A stretch of 64,000 bases of DNA, taken from Rhea pennata (Eukaryota > Chordata > Aves > Rheiformes > Rheidae). Made by a program: the position numbers and the translations under genes. Under the pieces are notes generated by a model, which was given only the letters and a program-made list of their open reading frames with translations, made no database searches and was not told the origin of the DNA. The stretch spans positions 24,204,412 through 24,268,411 of the forward strand of contig NC_084675.1 of the NCBI RefSeq assembly GCF_028389875.1. The letters are read 5' to 3'. Positions 54,483 to 64,000 of the stretch are shown in pieces (position 1 is the stretch's first letter; every line of letters starts with the position of its first letter).

Positions 54483-57400
54483 ACGCTCAAACCACAGGCA
54501 TTTACCGGTCCCTTTGGAGGCGGATAAGAGAATGGCGGATTCGGTGATGGCATGGGCATAGGCATTGGCACTGGCATGGGCATTATTCCATCAGGACCAA
54601 CCAGGGGGGCTGTAAATCCACCACCTCCTCCCCCTCCATGGCCACCTTTCTTCACGTCATCTGTGAATCCCACATCGATTAGATCTGCCTCTCCACCTGC
54701 AGGGGCTTCAGCCTGGAGAGAAGGGGAAGAATTCTGCTCACCAACATATCACTATTCTGATCACAACCCATTGAACAGCATCAGATGCAGAATTTACCAC
54801 TAGAAAAGAAAGGAGAAAGCAACAGTGGCAAAATAGACAGCAACTACAGAGTGATGCTCCTAGGAATCAGAAAAAGGGGGCCAGATTACAGCAAGATTCA
54901 TTACAGTAATACACCTTAGGCCTGAGGGCAGGAGCAGGGACCCTGCTACATTAGGGCAGTCTAGAAGATACCAAAGCACAATTACCAGAGTCTGTTGCAA
55001 TGCCACAGCCCTCTACTCTAAAAGCCTACACAGTACTAATGAGACATTCCAGTTGTTGGAACATAGAAGGGAGTTCAACTCGCACATGCCTCACTCACCA
55101 TCACCACTGAATCAGGCTCATAGGGTACATTGTAGTTCTTGGCAATCTCAATGAGGTATCTCTCCACCAGGATCTTCGGTGGTGCCTCCACACTCAGCTT
55201 GTGCATCAGCTGGAAACAAAAGGTGCAGGGACACTCAGCAAGCCCAGAGTAGTGCAGCACAGCTGCTCCACAGGTACACCCCAGCCAGGTACAGCTGCTG
55301 CAGAGAGCACAGCACAGCCTCAGGGAGGCCAGTGCTGCCACAGAGGAGGCTGCTGGCACCCAGACAACAGGGCTCCACACACTTTGCTCTTCTCCGCCCA
55401 CAGGCAGGACAGCAGGGGCCCACTCGCACCGCCCTCCTGTGCTCTAGAGCATGCAGGCCCTCAGAAGGGCAGCTAGCCCACCCCAATCTGCAGGCATAAC
55501 CACTGGCCATGGGACAACGGTAAGGCAGCCACAGCAGGCAAGCCTGGACTGCCAACTCCAGCTGGCTGTGACTGCTCCACCAGTTTGTTACCCTGTCATT
55601 GACTGTCCCAATCTGGTTTGTCCGGCACAGCTTCCCATATTCCTTGCTGTACTTAGCACACAGCTGGTCAGCAACCTGCAGCAGAAGAGAAACTGTGGGA
55701 AACTGCACAGCCTTGTTTTCCTCTGCCACACTCCCCACATCTGCTGCAAGGCTTGCAGCCTTCCCCTAACAGTTCCCCCTTGTTTCTGCAATAGAGTGCT
55801 CCAGCTGAGCAGCCATAGCCACCTCTGAGGCTCCAGGGCTCCTCACAGAAGTGGCACCCATGCTGGGGTCTCAGTCTACAGAGCCCAGGAAAATATACCC
55901 TTTGCCTCAGCAGAGTCTTGGACAACAGCTTTCACCACCTTCTGTCAGTGCCATCTCCAACCCACCCTGCATATATAACGTCCCTCAAACTGCCCAACTC
56001 ACAATCTTCAGCTCAGCCACTTCTGACTGGAGTCGTGGTGCAGCCCAGATCAGCGTAGACACTGCTTCTGCCAAGCCAGAGTCCAGCTCCCTAGGAGTAA
56101 AATAAGACAATCCCATCTCACAGAATCACAGAATGGTTGAGGTTGGAAGGGACCTCTGGAGATCATCTAGTCCAACCTCCTTGTTCAAGCACGGTCACCT
56201 AGAGCACATTAGACAGGATGGCATCCAGGTGGGCTTTGATTATCTCCAGAGAAAGAGACTCCACAATCTCCCTGGGCAACCTGTTCCAGTGCTCTGTCAC
56301 TCTCACAGTAAAGAAGTTCTTCCTTATATTCAGATAGAACTTCCTGTGTTTCAGTTTGTGCCTGCTGCCTCTAGTCCTGTTGCTGGGCACCACTAGAAAG
56401 AGTCCAGCCCCATCCTCTTGACACTCTCCCTTAGATATTGATAAAATCCCTCTCAGTCCTCTCTTCTCCAGGCTAAACAGGCCTAGGTCTTGTAGCCTTT
56501 CCTCTCTTATGAGGAACTAAGTACTCCACAGCAAGTATACCAAGTACTTAGTCTTCGCAGCCCTCAAGCTACTCAGCCTGGAAGTCCCCATCCTCCAGGT
56601 TGGGTTTCAGTCTTCCTCGCCTGAGGAAAAAATGGTCTCCCAAGACCTTGGGACACCGAGACAAACACAGGTGCCCTTTTGTATCCCAGGCCTGCCCCCA
56701 GCACTGCCCCTCCCTGGGCCCAGAGGGCCTGGCCCCTCTACCACAGCATACCCTCTAGGCCAGAGCTTACTTCATGGACTGAATCAAGCCAAAGCGGGCT
56801 AGCAGCAGATCGCAGTACAGCTCCAGAATCTCCATGGCCTCCACAAGGTAATCTTCTCGGATGATGTGCTCCACACGAATCCTGGCACGCTCATCTTTCC
56901 CGGCTGCCAGATAATCTGCAATCTCCTTCCTCGCCTTCTGGGCCAACTCAGCTACAGCACATATCCCCAAGGCTGGTCACTGTGCTGGCAGGGGCTGCTG
57001 CCTCCATCCCTGCCCACAGTCCCTGGACACATAAATTGATTGCCAGCTTCTCTCTCTCCTTCACTGAGACTCTGCGGTGCAAGACACATGGCCATGGCTT
57101 TCTGAAGCCCTTGCGTCTTGTTCCTAGCACACTAACTCACAAGAGAAAGGAAAGTGGACTTGTAACTGTCATAAATGCTCCTGCACCTTCAGCTCTATTG
57201 CAGAGTCAAGCAGAACCATGGGTGACCCTCTTATCTGTGTCTGATCAGGGCAGGACAGCACAGGCAGGGAGAGCCTTCCTCTGCACACAGCAAGCTCCTC
57301 TCTATGCCGCAGTATGGAAGGGCCAGGGAAAAACCCTGTTGGCAAAGTCAGACATTTCCTCCATATAGAGTCTGCCACCCCACATACCTTGTCAGCTGCA

Positions 57401-57715
57401 CTCTAACAGCTTTTGGGAGGATGGAGGGAGGCCCCTCACAGCCAGCCTGCTCCCCTAGGTACCACACACCAGGGAAGACTCCAAGGTCTGGGTCCAGGGA
57501 TGGGAAAGGAAGAGCAAAAGGCTGCTCCACATTTGTTTCATGAAACTTCAACTCCAGAAAAGTTTCCTCTACAGCCTCTTGAGCCCCAAAACTGGCCTGA
57601 CTCACACCTACCCCCAGAAATACTCACTCTTCTTTTTCTCCAGCAGCTTGAGTCGATTGATAACAAGGCGCAGGTTGACTCGCAAGCGCTCAGCCTTGAA
57701 CCCAGACCCCAACAT
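50652..57715 (-). CDS. IST1: IST1, ESCRT-III-associated factor
   Basis: Complete coding region, nine exons in phase: 57715-57628, 56951-56771, 56090-56003, 55675-55592, 55209-55099, 54712-54506, 53375-53283, 52078-52030, 50845-50652. This gives 364 codons, the human length. IST1 binds CHMP1 and regulates VPS4 in cytokinesis, endosomal sorting and membrane-tubule scission. The first roughly 190 residues are the ESCRT-III-like helical domain (starts [15 protein letters not shown]). The middle is Gly-, Met- and Pro-rich ([20 protein letters not shown]). The C-terminus has two MIT-interacting motifs: [12 protein letters not shown] and the terminal helix [16 protein letters not shown]. The 5' UTR intron runs from 57.73 to about 59.6 kb, AT-rich and without recognised elements, to a donor at 59611/59610 (GGGCG then GTGAGC). 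The gene is divergent from ZNF821. Confidence 0.97.
54436..54481 (+). repeat. C10-A36-type homopolymer pair
   Basis: A C run followed by a long A run in an IST1 intron, ending 25 bp from the splice donor of the exon at 54506. On the sense strand it is a T tract then G tract downstream of the donor. Length is likely to be unreliable. Confidence 0.9.
56120..56515 (-). mobile_element. CR1 3' end in an IST1 intron
   Basis: The + strand starts 'cagaatcacagaatggttg' and continues 'ggaagggacctctgg'. The minus strand encodes [20 protein letters not shown] and [10 protein letters not shown], the CR1 ORF2 C-terminus, with little divergence. Same orientation as IST1. Truncated at its 5' side at about 56515. 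Confidence 0.93.
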
Positions 57716-59299
57716 GATCAATACTTTCTGCGAGAGAAGAGCAGAGGGTCATCAGCACCAGGAGCTGCTAATGGTACCAAAAGGACAGCAGTCACTGTTC
57801 TGCTCAACAACTAATTCTTCAAATATACAGCCACAGGTCTGTTATTCCTGAATCTGCTTATGTACAAGCAACTGAACTCACAGAACCCATCATTCCTTTT
57901 CCCTCCTTACAGCTCTCCAATATGGAATACATACTTCCTGGGTATTTCTATTCTGACAGACTGCATCTCAACCACAGAAACAGCAGTATTTTCTACCAAA
58001 GTGGGAGAACGCCTTCAGTCACTCCAGAAAAAAAAAGATACAAGACAATCAAAATCTGGGCCTATTCCATAAATAGGAGCATGGTTAGAAAACATACCCT
58101 AAAACAATACCTTAAAGATCTGGGTCTATTTAATTCAGACAAGTAATATTAGCCACTGATTTGAATACAAGAAGACACAAGGTTTTAAGAACATGAGACA
58201 AAACATCTATCAAGAGTAGTCTAGAAAAACATGGTTGTGCCTCAGCCCAAGAAGCTGAGCTAGATGGTATCCTGAGGTTATACTTAGCCCTTGATTTCTA
58301 TGAAATCCAAGTGGAAAAAAACTAAGATTTCACAAACAGCCAGTAGCAGTATGAAATATTCTACAATAAGGAACAATGTTGTTGTTAGAAGACATGTTCT
58401 TACCTCCCTCGTCTTTCAAAGCAAGGAAATAAACTGGTGCCTAAAACTATCAGTCAAATCCTCTCTACTATTTCAACTTAAAAAAGAGAAAGAACACACA
58501 AGTGAACTGCAAGTAAAACAATATCCTCTATACTAATAATGCACAAGCTCCAAAACAGCCATATCATTAATGCGAAGACTGTAAAACTAAGGCTGTAACC
58601 CAAGCTAACACTCCCTGTCAGCAGCAGGAAGTTCCCAGTTCATATTCCCCATGCTCCTGCTGCTTACAGTGCACTTGCTCTGGCACTTGTCCAGGCTCCC
58701 ATGAGCCAGTACAACTCCCTAATCCTACAGAAAACTAACTAAGAAGACTCTTCATTAAGGCATCAAACTGACACAGGAGTTTGCTGACCTTTGTGACAGC
58801 CTTCCTTAAGGGCTATCATATGGAAAGGCCTTGACTTGCATGGAAGAGATATTAGACCAGAATTTTGCATAATTATAGTATTTTGTAAATAATATGTGGC
58901 TTAAACATGATTTGTTACGATCTGGGGCACAATCAGTCTATTTAGCTGATCTATTCACACATCAATGCAATTTAACATTTCAAAGATGCACAGAACCAGT
59001 AACAATCAAAAAAAGTTGCTACAGAAATATGTGTGCATAACATAAGTTTGTCTGATGCCATACAAAGTTAATTAACTGTTATCGTTCCGCGAATGGAAAT
59101 GTATTCCCACAACGTTAAAAGTAACTTTATACTGTTGGAAAAAATGGCCTCAGCACAAGAGCTGTAACCTCTCTTTAAAAACAAAGATCTACCAAAAAAC
59201 TGCTCTAACAGCTACCTGCTTCGATAGATTTCTTCAAGACAGAGCCATTCACCAGCTATTTTTTCACGAACATCTTGCTGTCTTCTGAACAGCCCTGTT

Positions 59300-61273
59300 T
59301 CCCCGTCCCTGCCGCCCATGCAGCTCTCGGCCAAAGCTGCTCTCCCACACCGCTGCAACAGGGCCGACGCAGCCTCCCCGTGCCCCCCCTGCCGCTGCCC
59401 AAGCGGAGATCAACCCTCACTCGCGAGGCAACCAGCCTGCTACGAGCGCGGGCGGCTTCTCCCCCACCGCCGCAGCCGGGCCGCGCCGACGGCTCGCCCC
59501 ACAGTGCAGGCCTGCGCGGCCAGGCCCCGCCGCCGCCTGGCCAGCGGGACAACGCATCGCCCCGCCGCCGCCACCCGCGCCGCCGCTGCCGGCTCGGCCG
59601 CGCCGCTCACCGCCCGTCCGGACGCGCAGCCTCCCGCTACCCAAAATGGCGGCCCGCAGCCGCCTCCCCGCGCAGGGATCCGCGACGCCGGCACTGCCCA
59701 CCCCTGCCTCCGTGCCCGCCACCCGGCCGAGGTGGAGCGGCAGGCCCGGAGGAACGACGGCGCGGCGCGCTTGCCGCACCGGCGCGGCTGAGCTCCAGGC
59801 GGGGAGCCGCGGCGGCCACCCAGGCGAGACCGCTGCGCCCAGGGACTACTTTATCGGGCGGAGGGACCCACGCGCAGAACGACGCACTGCCCCTCGCCGT
59901 GCCGGCCCCCGGCGCTCGCCGCCCGCCGCCCAGGTTCCGGGCACACAGAGTTCCGCCGGGGGCCTGCCCGCTGCCGGCTGCCCGCCCCGCCGCCGCGTCG
60001 GGCCGTGCCGGCTCTGCCAGGAGCCACGGCACGGCACGGCACGGCCCGAGACCACCGGCCGCTCCGCGGCAGCCCTAGGGCCCTGGCGGGGGGCTGTTTT
60101 GGCGAGGCATGTTTTCCTAGACAGGTGGTCGGGCTCTTAATCAATATTAAAATCGGGATTAATATTAAGATCGTGATTAGTCGTTATTAGGATCACCTTG
60201 CGGGTGAAGGGACGCTGGCGAGCTCCGACAGCGGCGGGGCGCGGAGGCGGGCAGGAGCCGGCAGCGGGCGGCGGGCGGGGCCAGGAGGGCGGGGGCGGTG
60301 ATGGGGCGGGGCGAGGCCGCGGGGGGCGGGGCCGCGGGGGGCGGGGCTTCGAGGGCAGGGATAGGGGCGGGGCGGGACCGCGGGGGCGGGGCGCGGGGCG
60401 GAAATGGGCCGCGGGCGAGGGGGGTGGAGCTGGGCGGTGGGCGGAGCTGGGCGAGGCGGCGGGCGGGATAACGGGCGGGGCGGGGCGGAGCCGTGCGCTG
60501 GTGGGGCGGGGCCGGGGCGCGCGCGGGGCGGAGCCGGGCCGGCGGGGCGGGGCCGGGCCGGCGGGGCGGGGCCGGGCCGGCGGGGCGGGGCGGGGCCGGG
60601 CCGGCGGGGCGGAGCCGGGCCGGCGGGGCGGGGCCGGGCCGGCGGGGCGGGGCCGGGCCGGCGGGGCGGGGCGGGGCCGGGCCGGCGGGGCGGGGCCGGG
60701 CCGGCGGGGCGGAGCCGGGCCGGCGGGGCGGGGCGGGGCCGGCGGGGCGGAGCCGGGCCGGCGGGGCGGAGCCGGGCCGGCGGGGCGGAGCCGGGCCGGC
60801 GGGGCGGAGCCGGGCCGGCGGGGCGGGGCGGGGCCGGCGGGGCGGAGCCGGGCCGGCGGGGCGGAGCCGGGCCGGGGCCGCGCCGGGCCGCGCCGGTGGC
60901 GGCGTTCCGGAGCAGCGCACCACCCCCGCGGGGTGCCGCCAGCCGGTCAGTGCCCGGGGCCGGGGGATACGGGGCTCCGGGCGCGGCGTCCGGGCCGCAG
61001 CGGGGGCGCTGTGCAGCGGGTCGCCCTCCGCCGCGGCTCCCGCGGCAGCGGCAGCGGCGGGATGGGGCAGCGGGCGGGGGCCGCGCCGGGCCGAGCCCGG
61101 CGCGGCGCGGCGCGGGGCTTCTTGGGGACGCCAGGGCCAGAGCCGCGCCTTGCCCGCGCCGTGCCGTGCCGTGCCGTGCCCGCGCCGCGCGCTCTGGCGG
61201 CGCCGCCATCTTCCCCGTCTGTCTGTCCGCGGCCCTTTGTCTGTCCGCGGCCCCCGGCGCGCGGCCCGAGCGG
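59300..61273. promoter_or_regulatory. Divergent CpG-island promoter of IST1 and ZNF821
   Basis: About 2 kb of CpG-dense sequence lies between two head-to-head genes. On the IST1 side, GCCGCCATTTT (minus strand, 59653-59643) fits the YY1 element seen near start sites, just upstream of the candidate first-exon donor at 59611/59610. On the ZNF821 side, GCCGCCATCTTCC (+ strand, about 61202-61214) is another YY1 match, followed by a candidate first-exon donor at 61273/61274 (GCGG then GTAAGG). The AT-rich patch near 60130-60190, with repeated ATTAATATTAA-type words, separates the two halves. Start sites are inferred. Confidence 0.7.
60520..60880 (+). repeat. 19-bp GC-box tandem repeat in the shared promoter
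   Basis: Units of GCCGGGCCGGCGGGGCGGA/G recur about 18 times with extra 'ggggc' insertions. Nearly every unit carries a GC box (GGGGCGG). It lies on the ZNF821 side of the divergent promoter, some 320 bp before the YY1 motif. Confidence 0.95.
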
Positions 61274-61429
61274 GTAAGGCGGGCGGCGGCGTGAGCCCTG
61301 CGCGACCCGCGGGGCCTCCCTCTCCGCCTGTCTGTCTGTCTGTCTGCCGCGCTGCGGCGCTTGGTCCTGTCCGCGCTGCGGGCTGGATCCCCGTGTCCGT
61401 CAGTCCGTCCGTCCTGACTGGATCCCCGC

Positions 61430-61930
61430 ATCAGTGTGTCCGGGATGGACCCCCACGTCCATGTGTCTGTGTGTCCTGGCTGGATCCCTGTGTCCGGGCT
61501 GGATCCCCACGTCCGTGTGTCCAGGATGGATCCCCATATCCGTGTGTCTGTGTGTCCTGGCAGGATCCTGGCGTCCGTGTGTCTGGGGCAGTGGACTGGA
61601 TTCCCATGTCCGTGTGTCCATGTGTTCAGGCTGGATCCCTGCATCCGTGTGTCCAGGGCTGCGGGCTGGATCCTGGCATCTGTGCGTTCAGGGCTGTGGG
61701 CCAGATCCTGGTGTCCGTGTGTTCCTGGCTGGATGCCTGTGTCCGTGTGTCCAGGGTTGCAGCTTGGATCCCAGCATCCGTGTGTCTGGGGCTGCAGGCT
61801 GGATCCCAGTGTCTGTGTGACCAGGATGGATCCTCATGTCTGTGTGTCCAGGGCTGCAGGCTGGATCTCCATATACGTATTTGTGGCTGGATCCCCACGT
61901 CCATGTGTCCATGGTGCTGTCCGGATCCCT
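61430..61930 (+). repeat. Degenerate minisatellite in ZNF821 intron 1
   Basis: Words such as 'ggctggatcccc', 'gtccgtgtgtcc' and 'cagggctgcaggct' alternate irregularly for about 500 bp, period roughly 30-70 bp. Confidence 0.88.
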
Positions 61931-62609
61931 GTCTGTCTGGGAGGAGATCGGGGGTTCAGGCCTGCTTTCGTCCCTCTGTCTGAGGGGACGGTTGGGATCG
62001 CTCCCTGCCCCTCAGTGTGAGGGATGGCACCTGTGTTCCCCCGCACGGTGTGAAGGGGTTGGTGTGTCCTCGTGTCTGTCCTGGCCCTGTGAGGGGTTGG
62101 CAAGCCTTCCTGGTGAGGGATGGGGCCGAGCGTCTTCACGTCTGACCCAGGCCCTGCCTGCAGAGGGACCAGGCCCCTGGAGGACAGCGCGGCTGCACCG
62201 CTCCCGTCAGCACGTCTGTCTGCAGGCCCCCTCTGCCCGCCATGGGGCCAGACCCTGGTGCTGAGGGCCATGGTGGGGCCGGCCCCTGAGGTACGGCCTG
62301 CTGTGGGGCTGGTCTTCCAGGGTTGTGGCCCACCGTGGGGCTGGCTCCCCGGGGCTATAGCCCACCATGAGGCCAGCTGTCAGCTCCCTTGGCGCTGGCC
62401 CTGGTGCCTGCGGCTGGCCGGTGTGTGGCATGGCCACCAGCCTGCCCCTGCCTCAGGGGGCGGCTCCCGCGGGGCCAGTGCCGTGCAGCACTGGGGGTGT
62501 GCAGGGGTAAACGGCTCAGCCATGGGAAGCGGGTGGCTCAACTTCCTCCACCACAGACCCATCTGAGGCCGCTTCAGTGGGTGGCGCGGCCACATGCAGC
62601 CTCTCTGGA
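61931..62609. other. ZNF821 intron 1 spacer
   Basis: Intronic sequence between two tandem arrays. No coding exon supported. Short 'ggctgg..cccaccgtgggg' repeats occur near 62270-62370. Confidence 0.55.
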
Positions 62610-63388
62610 CGCTCCTCGCGCCGGGCCCTGGTGCGGCCGGGCGGGCGGGCGCTCCTCGCGCCGGGCCCTGGCGCGGCCAGGCGGGCGGACGCTCCTCGCG
62701 CCGGGCCCTGGCGCGGCCGGGCGGGCGGGCACTCCTCGCGCCGGGCCCTGGCGCGGCCGGGCGGGCGGACGCTCCTCGCGCCGGGCCCTGGCGCGGCCGG
62801 GCGGGCGGACGCTCCTCGCGCCGGGCCCTGGCGCGGCCGGGCGGGCGGACGCTCCTCGCGCCGGGCCCTGGCGCGGCCGGGCGGGCGGACGCTCCTCGCG
62901 CCGGGCCCTGGCGCGGCCGGGCGGGCGGACGCTCCTCGCGCCGGGCCCTGGCGCGGCCGGGCGGGCGGGCGCTCCTCGCGCCGGGCCCTGGCGCGGCCGG
63001 GCGGGCGGGCGCTCCTCGCGCCGGGCCCTGGCGCGGCCGGGCGGGCGGACGCTCCTCGCGCCGGCCCTGGCGCGGCCGGGCGGGCGGGCGCTCCTCGCGC
63101 CGGGCCCTGGCGCGGCCGGGCGGGCGGACGCTCCTCGCGCCGGGCCCTGGCGCGGCCGGGCGGGCGGGCGCTCCTCGCGCCGGCCCTGGCGCGGCCGGGC
63201 GGGCGGGCGCTCCTCGCGCCGGGCCCTGGCGCGGCCGGGCGGGCGGGCGCTCCTCGCGCCGGGCCCTGGCGCGGCCGGGCGGGCGGACGCTCCTCACGCC
63301 GGGCCCTGGCGCGGCCGGGCGGGCGGGCGCTCCTCACGCCGGCCCTGGTGCGGCCGGGCGGGCGGGCGCTCCTCGCGCCGGCCCTGGC
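62610..63388 (+). repeat. 40-bp tandem repeat, about 19 units
   Basis: The unit combines 'gctcctcgcgccgggccctg' and 'gcgcggccgggcgggcggac' for 40 bp and repeats for 779 bp with very few differences. A few units lose one G and drop to 39 bp. It ends about 110 bp before the acceptor of the first coding exon of ZNF821. CpG content is extreme. Confidence 0.97.
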
Positions 63389-63497
63389 ACAGCTGCGCGA
63401 GGCCGACGGGAGAGCAGCCCGGGAGGCGCCTGTGCTCGGCCCAGGGCCCCGGTGCCGTGGCGCCTGTGACTGGCCCTTCTCCTCTCTCCCCCTTCAG

Positions 63498-63588
63498 GCG
63501 AGCCCTCTGCTGCTGGAGGGAACACGCTGTGCTCCGGGCCAGGGAAACATGTCCCGTCGGAAACAGACCACTCCCAACAAAGTTCACT
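63498..63588 (+). CDS. ZNF821: ZNF821, first coding exon only
   Basis: An acceptor (CCCCCTTCAG) precedes 63498. The start codon at 63549 opens MSRRKQTTPNKVH, one substitution away from the N-terminus I recall for human ZNF821, and the exon breaks after the first base of a likely Trp codon at a GTGAGT donor (63589). The coding part is 63549-63588 and 63498-63548 is 5' UTR. The zinc fingers are encoded beyond the window, so function cannot be judged here. Orientation and position, divergent from IST1, match human. ZNF821 is a C2H2 zinc-finger protein of poorly known role. Confidence 0.88.
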
Positions 63589-64000
63589 GTGAGTATTGCG
63601 CTGTGCAGCCGGTGGGATCCCTGCCCTGGCTGACAGCTCTGGAGCGCGCAGGGCAGCCGCAAGAGGCTGCCGCTCGCGGGGGAACAGTTGCTCCCCTTTT
63701 TCGTGGTGGACTGCAAGAAGAGTCCCTGCGCTCTGCGGAGCGAGGGAGCCGGCTGAGCCTGGCGTGGCAGGCTGGGTAAGCTCGCGCAGACAGCTGACGC
63801 TGTAAGGGCAGGTGTGTACGTGCAGGAACTGCAGCTGGGCTTTCCTTTCATACTGTCGTGAGTGCAGGCTAGCATACAAGGAAATGTGACTTTGCGTAGC
63901 AGAGGAAGTTTTGGGTGAGGTGGTCAGAGTGTGTGGCTGGAAGCCAGGATATCCTGGGTCCTCATCTTTGCCCAACCACAGACTCAACTGGTTGTCCTTG
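63589..64000 (+). other. Start of ZNF821 intron 2
   Basis: Sequence after the GTGAGT donor to the window edge. No further exon recognised. Confidence 0.6.

Noticed and set aside
60177-61983. Several open frames of 250-500 codons on both strands around the IST1-ZNF821 promoter
   Set aside because: They translate the 19-bp GC-box array and CpG island, with no conserved domain.
62380-63780. Open frames of 270-414 codons on both strands
   Set aside because: Product of the 40-bp GC-rich array, which lacks stops on either strand. No domain and no start context.

Overview
This is a vertebrate nuclear sequence, most likely from a bird. Five spliced genes reconstruct exon by exon with GT-AG introns. 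The introns are short for a vertebrate, CR1 retroelement pieces are the only interspersed repeats I recognise, and GC-rich minisatellites are dense, as on avian microchromosomes. Gene order matches human 16q22 read in reverse: PMFBP1(+), DHX38(-), HP(-), DHODH(-), IST1(-), ZNF821(+). Birds carry this block on the chromosome orthologous to chicken chr11. Haptoglobin (HP) is intact. As I recall, chicken has lost HP while ostrich kept it, so a palaeognath is the best guess.

Layout. 1-22 kb: gene-poor flank (the ZFHX3 side in human) with a decayed coiled-coil exon, a 214-bp direct duplication, old CR1 copies, two candidate conserved non-coding blocks, an orphan CpG-island promoter near 12.2 kb and several minisatellites. 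23.0-27.3 kb: a compact 14-exon coiled-coil gene, PMFBP1 by position. 27.4-38.1 kb: complete DHX38 (26 coding exons, 1232 codons), convergent with PMFBP1. 38.6-39.5 kb: a 22/44-bp minisatellite where TXNL4B lies in human. 39.7-42.0 kb: complete HP (5 exons, 342 codons). 43.8-45.2 kb: two CR1 fragments. 45.4-49.0 kb: complete DHODH (9 exons, 392 codons). 49.3-59.7 kb: complete IST1 (9 coding exons, 364 codons). 59.3-61.3 kb: a CpG-rich divergent promoter shared by IST1 and ZNF821. 61.3-64.0 kb: the start of ZNF821, with only the first 13 codons inside the window.

The genes do not form a pathway: a splicing ATPase (DHX38), a plasma haemoglobin scavenger (HP), a mitochondrial pyrimidine enzyme (DHODH), an ESCRT-III regulator (IST1), a zinc-finger protein (ZNF821) and a sperm-associated coiled-coil protein (PMFBP1). 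They are neighbours through old synteny. TXNL4B and PKD1L3, which lie in this block in human, are not seen here. I found no new biological system. The most informative content is the haptoglobin gene, whose sequence predicts a monomeric, possibly CD163-independent protein, together with the synteny gaps and the orphan promoter. Exon limits come from reading splice sites and checking that phase is kept across every junction; no alignment was run.
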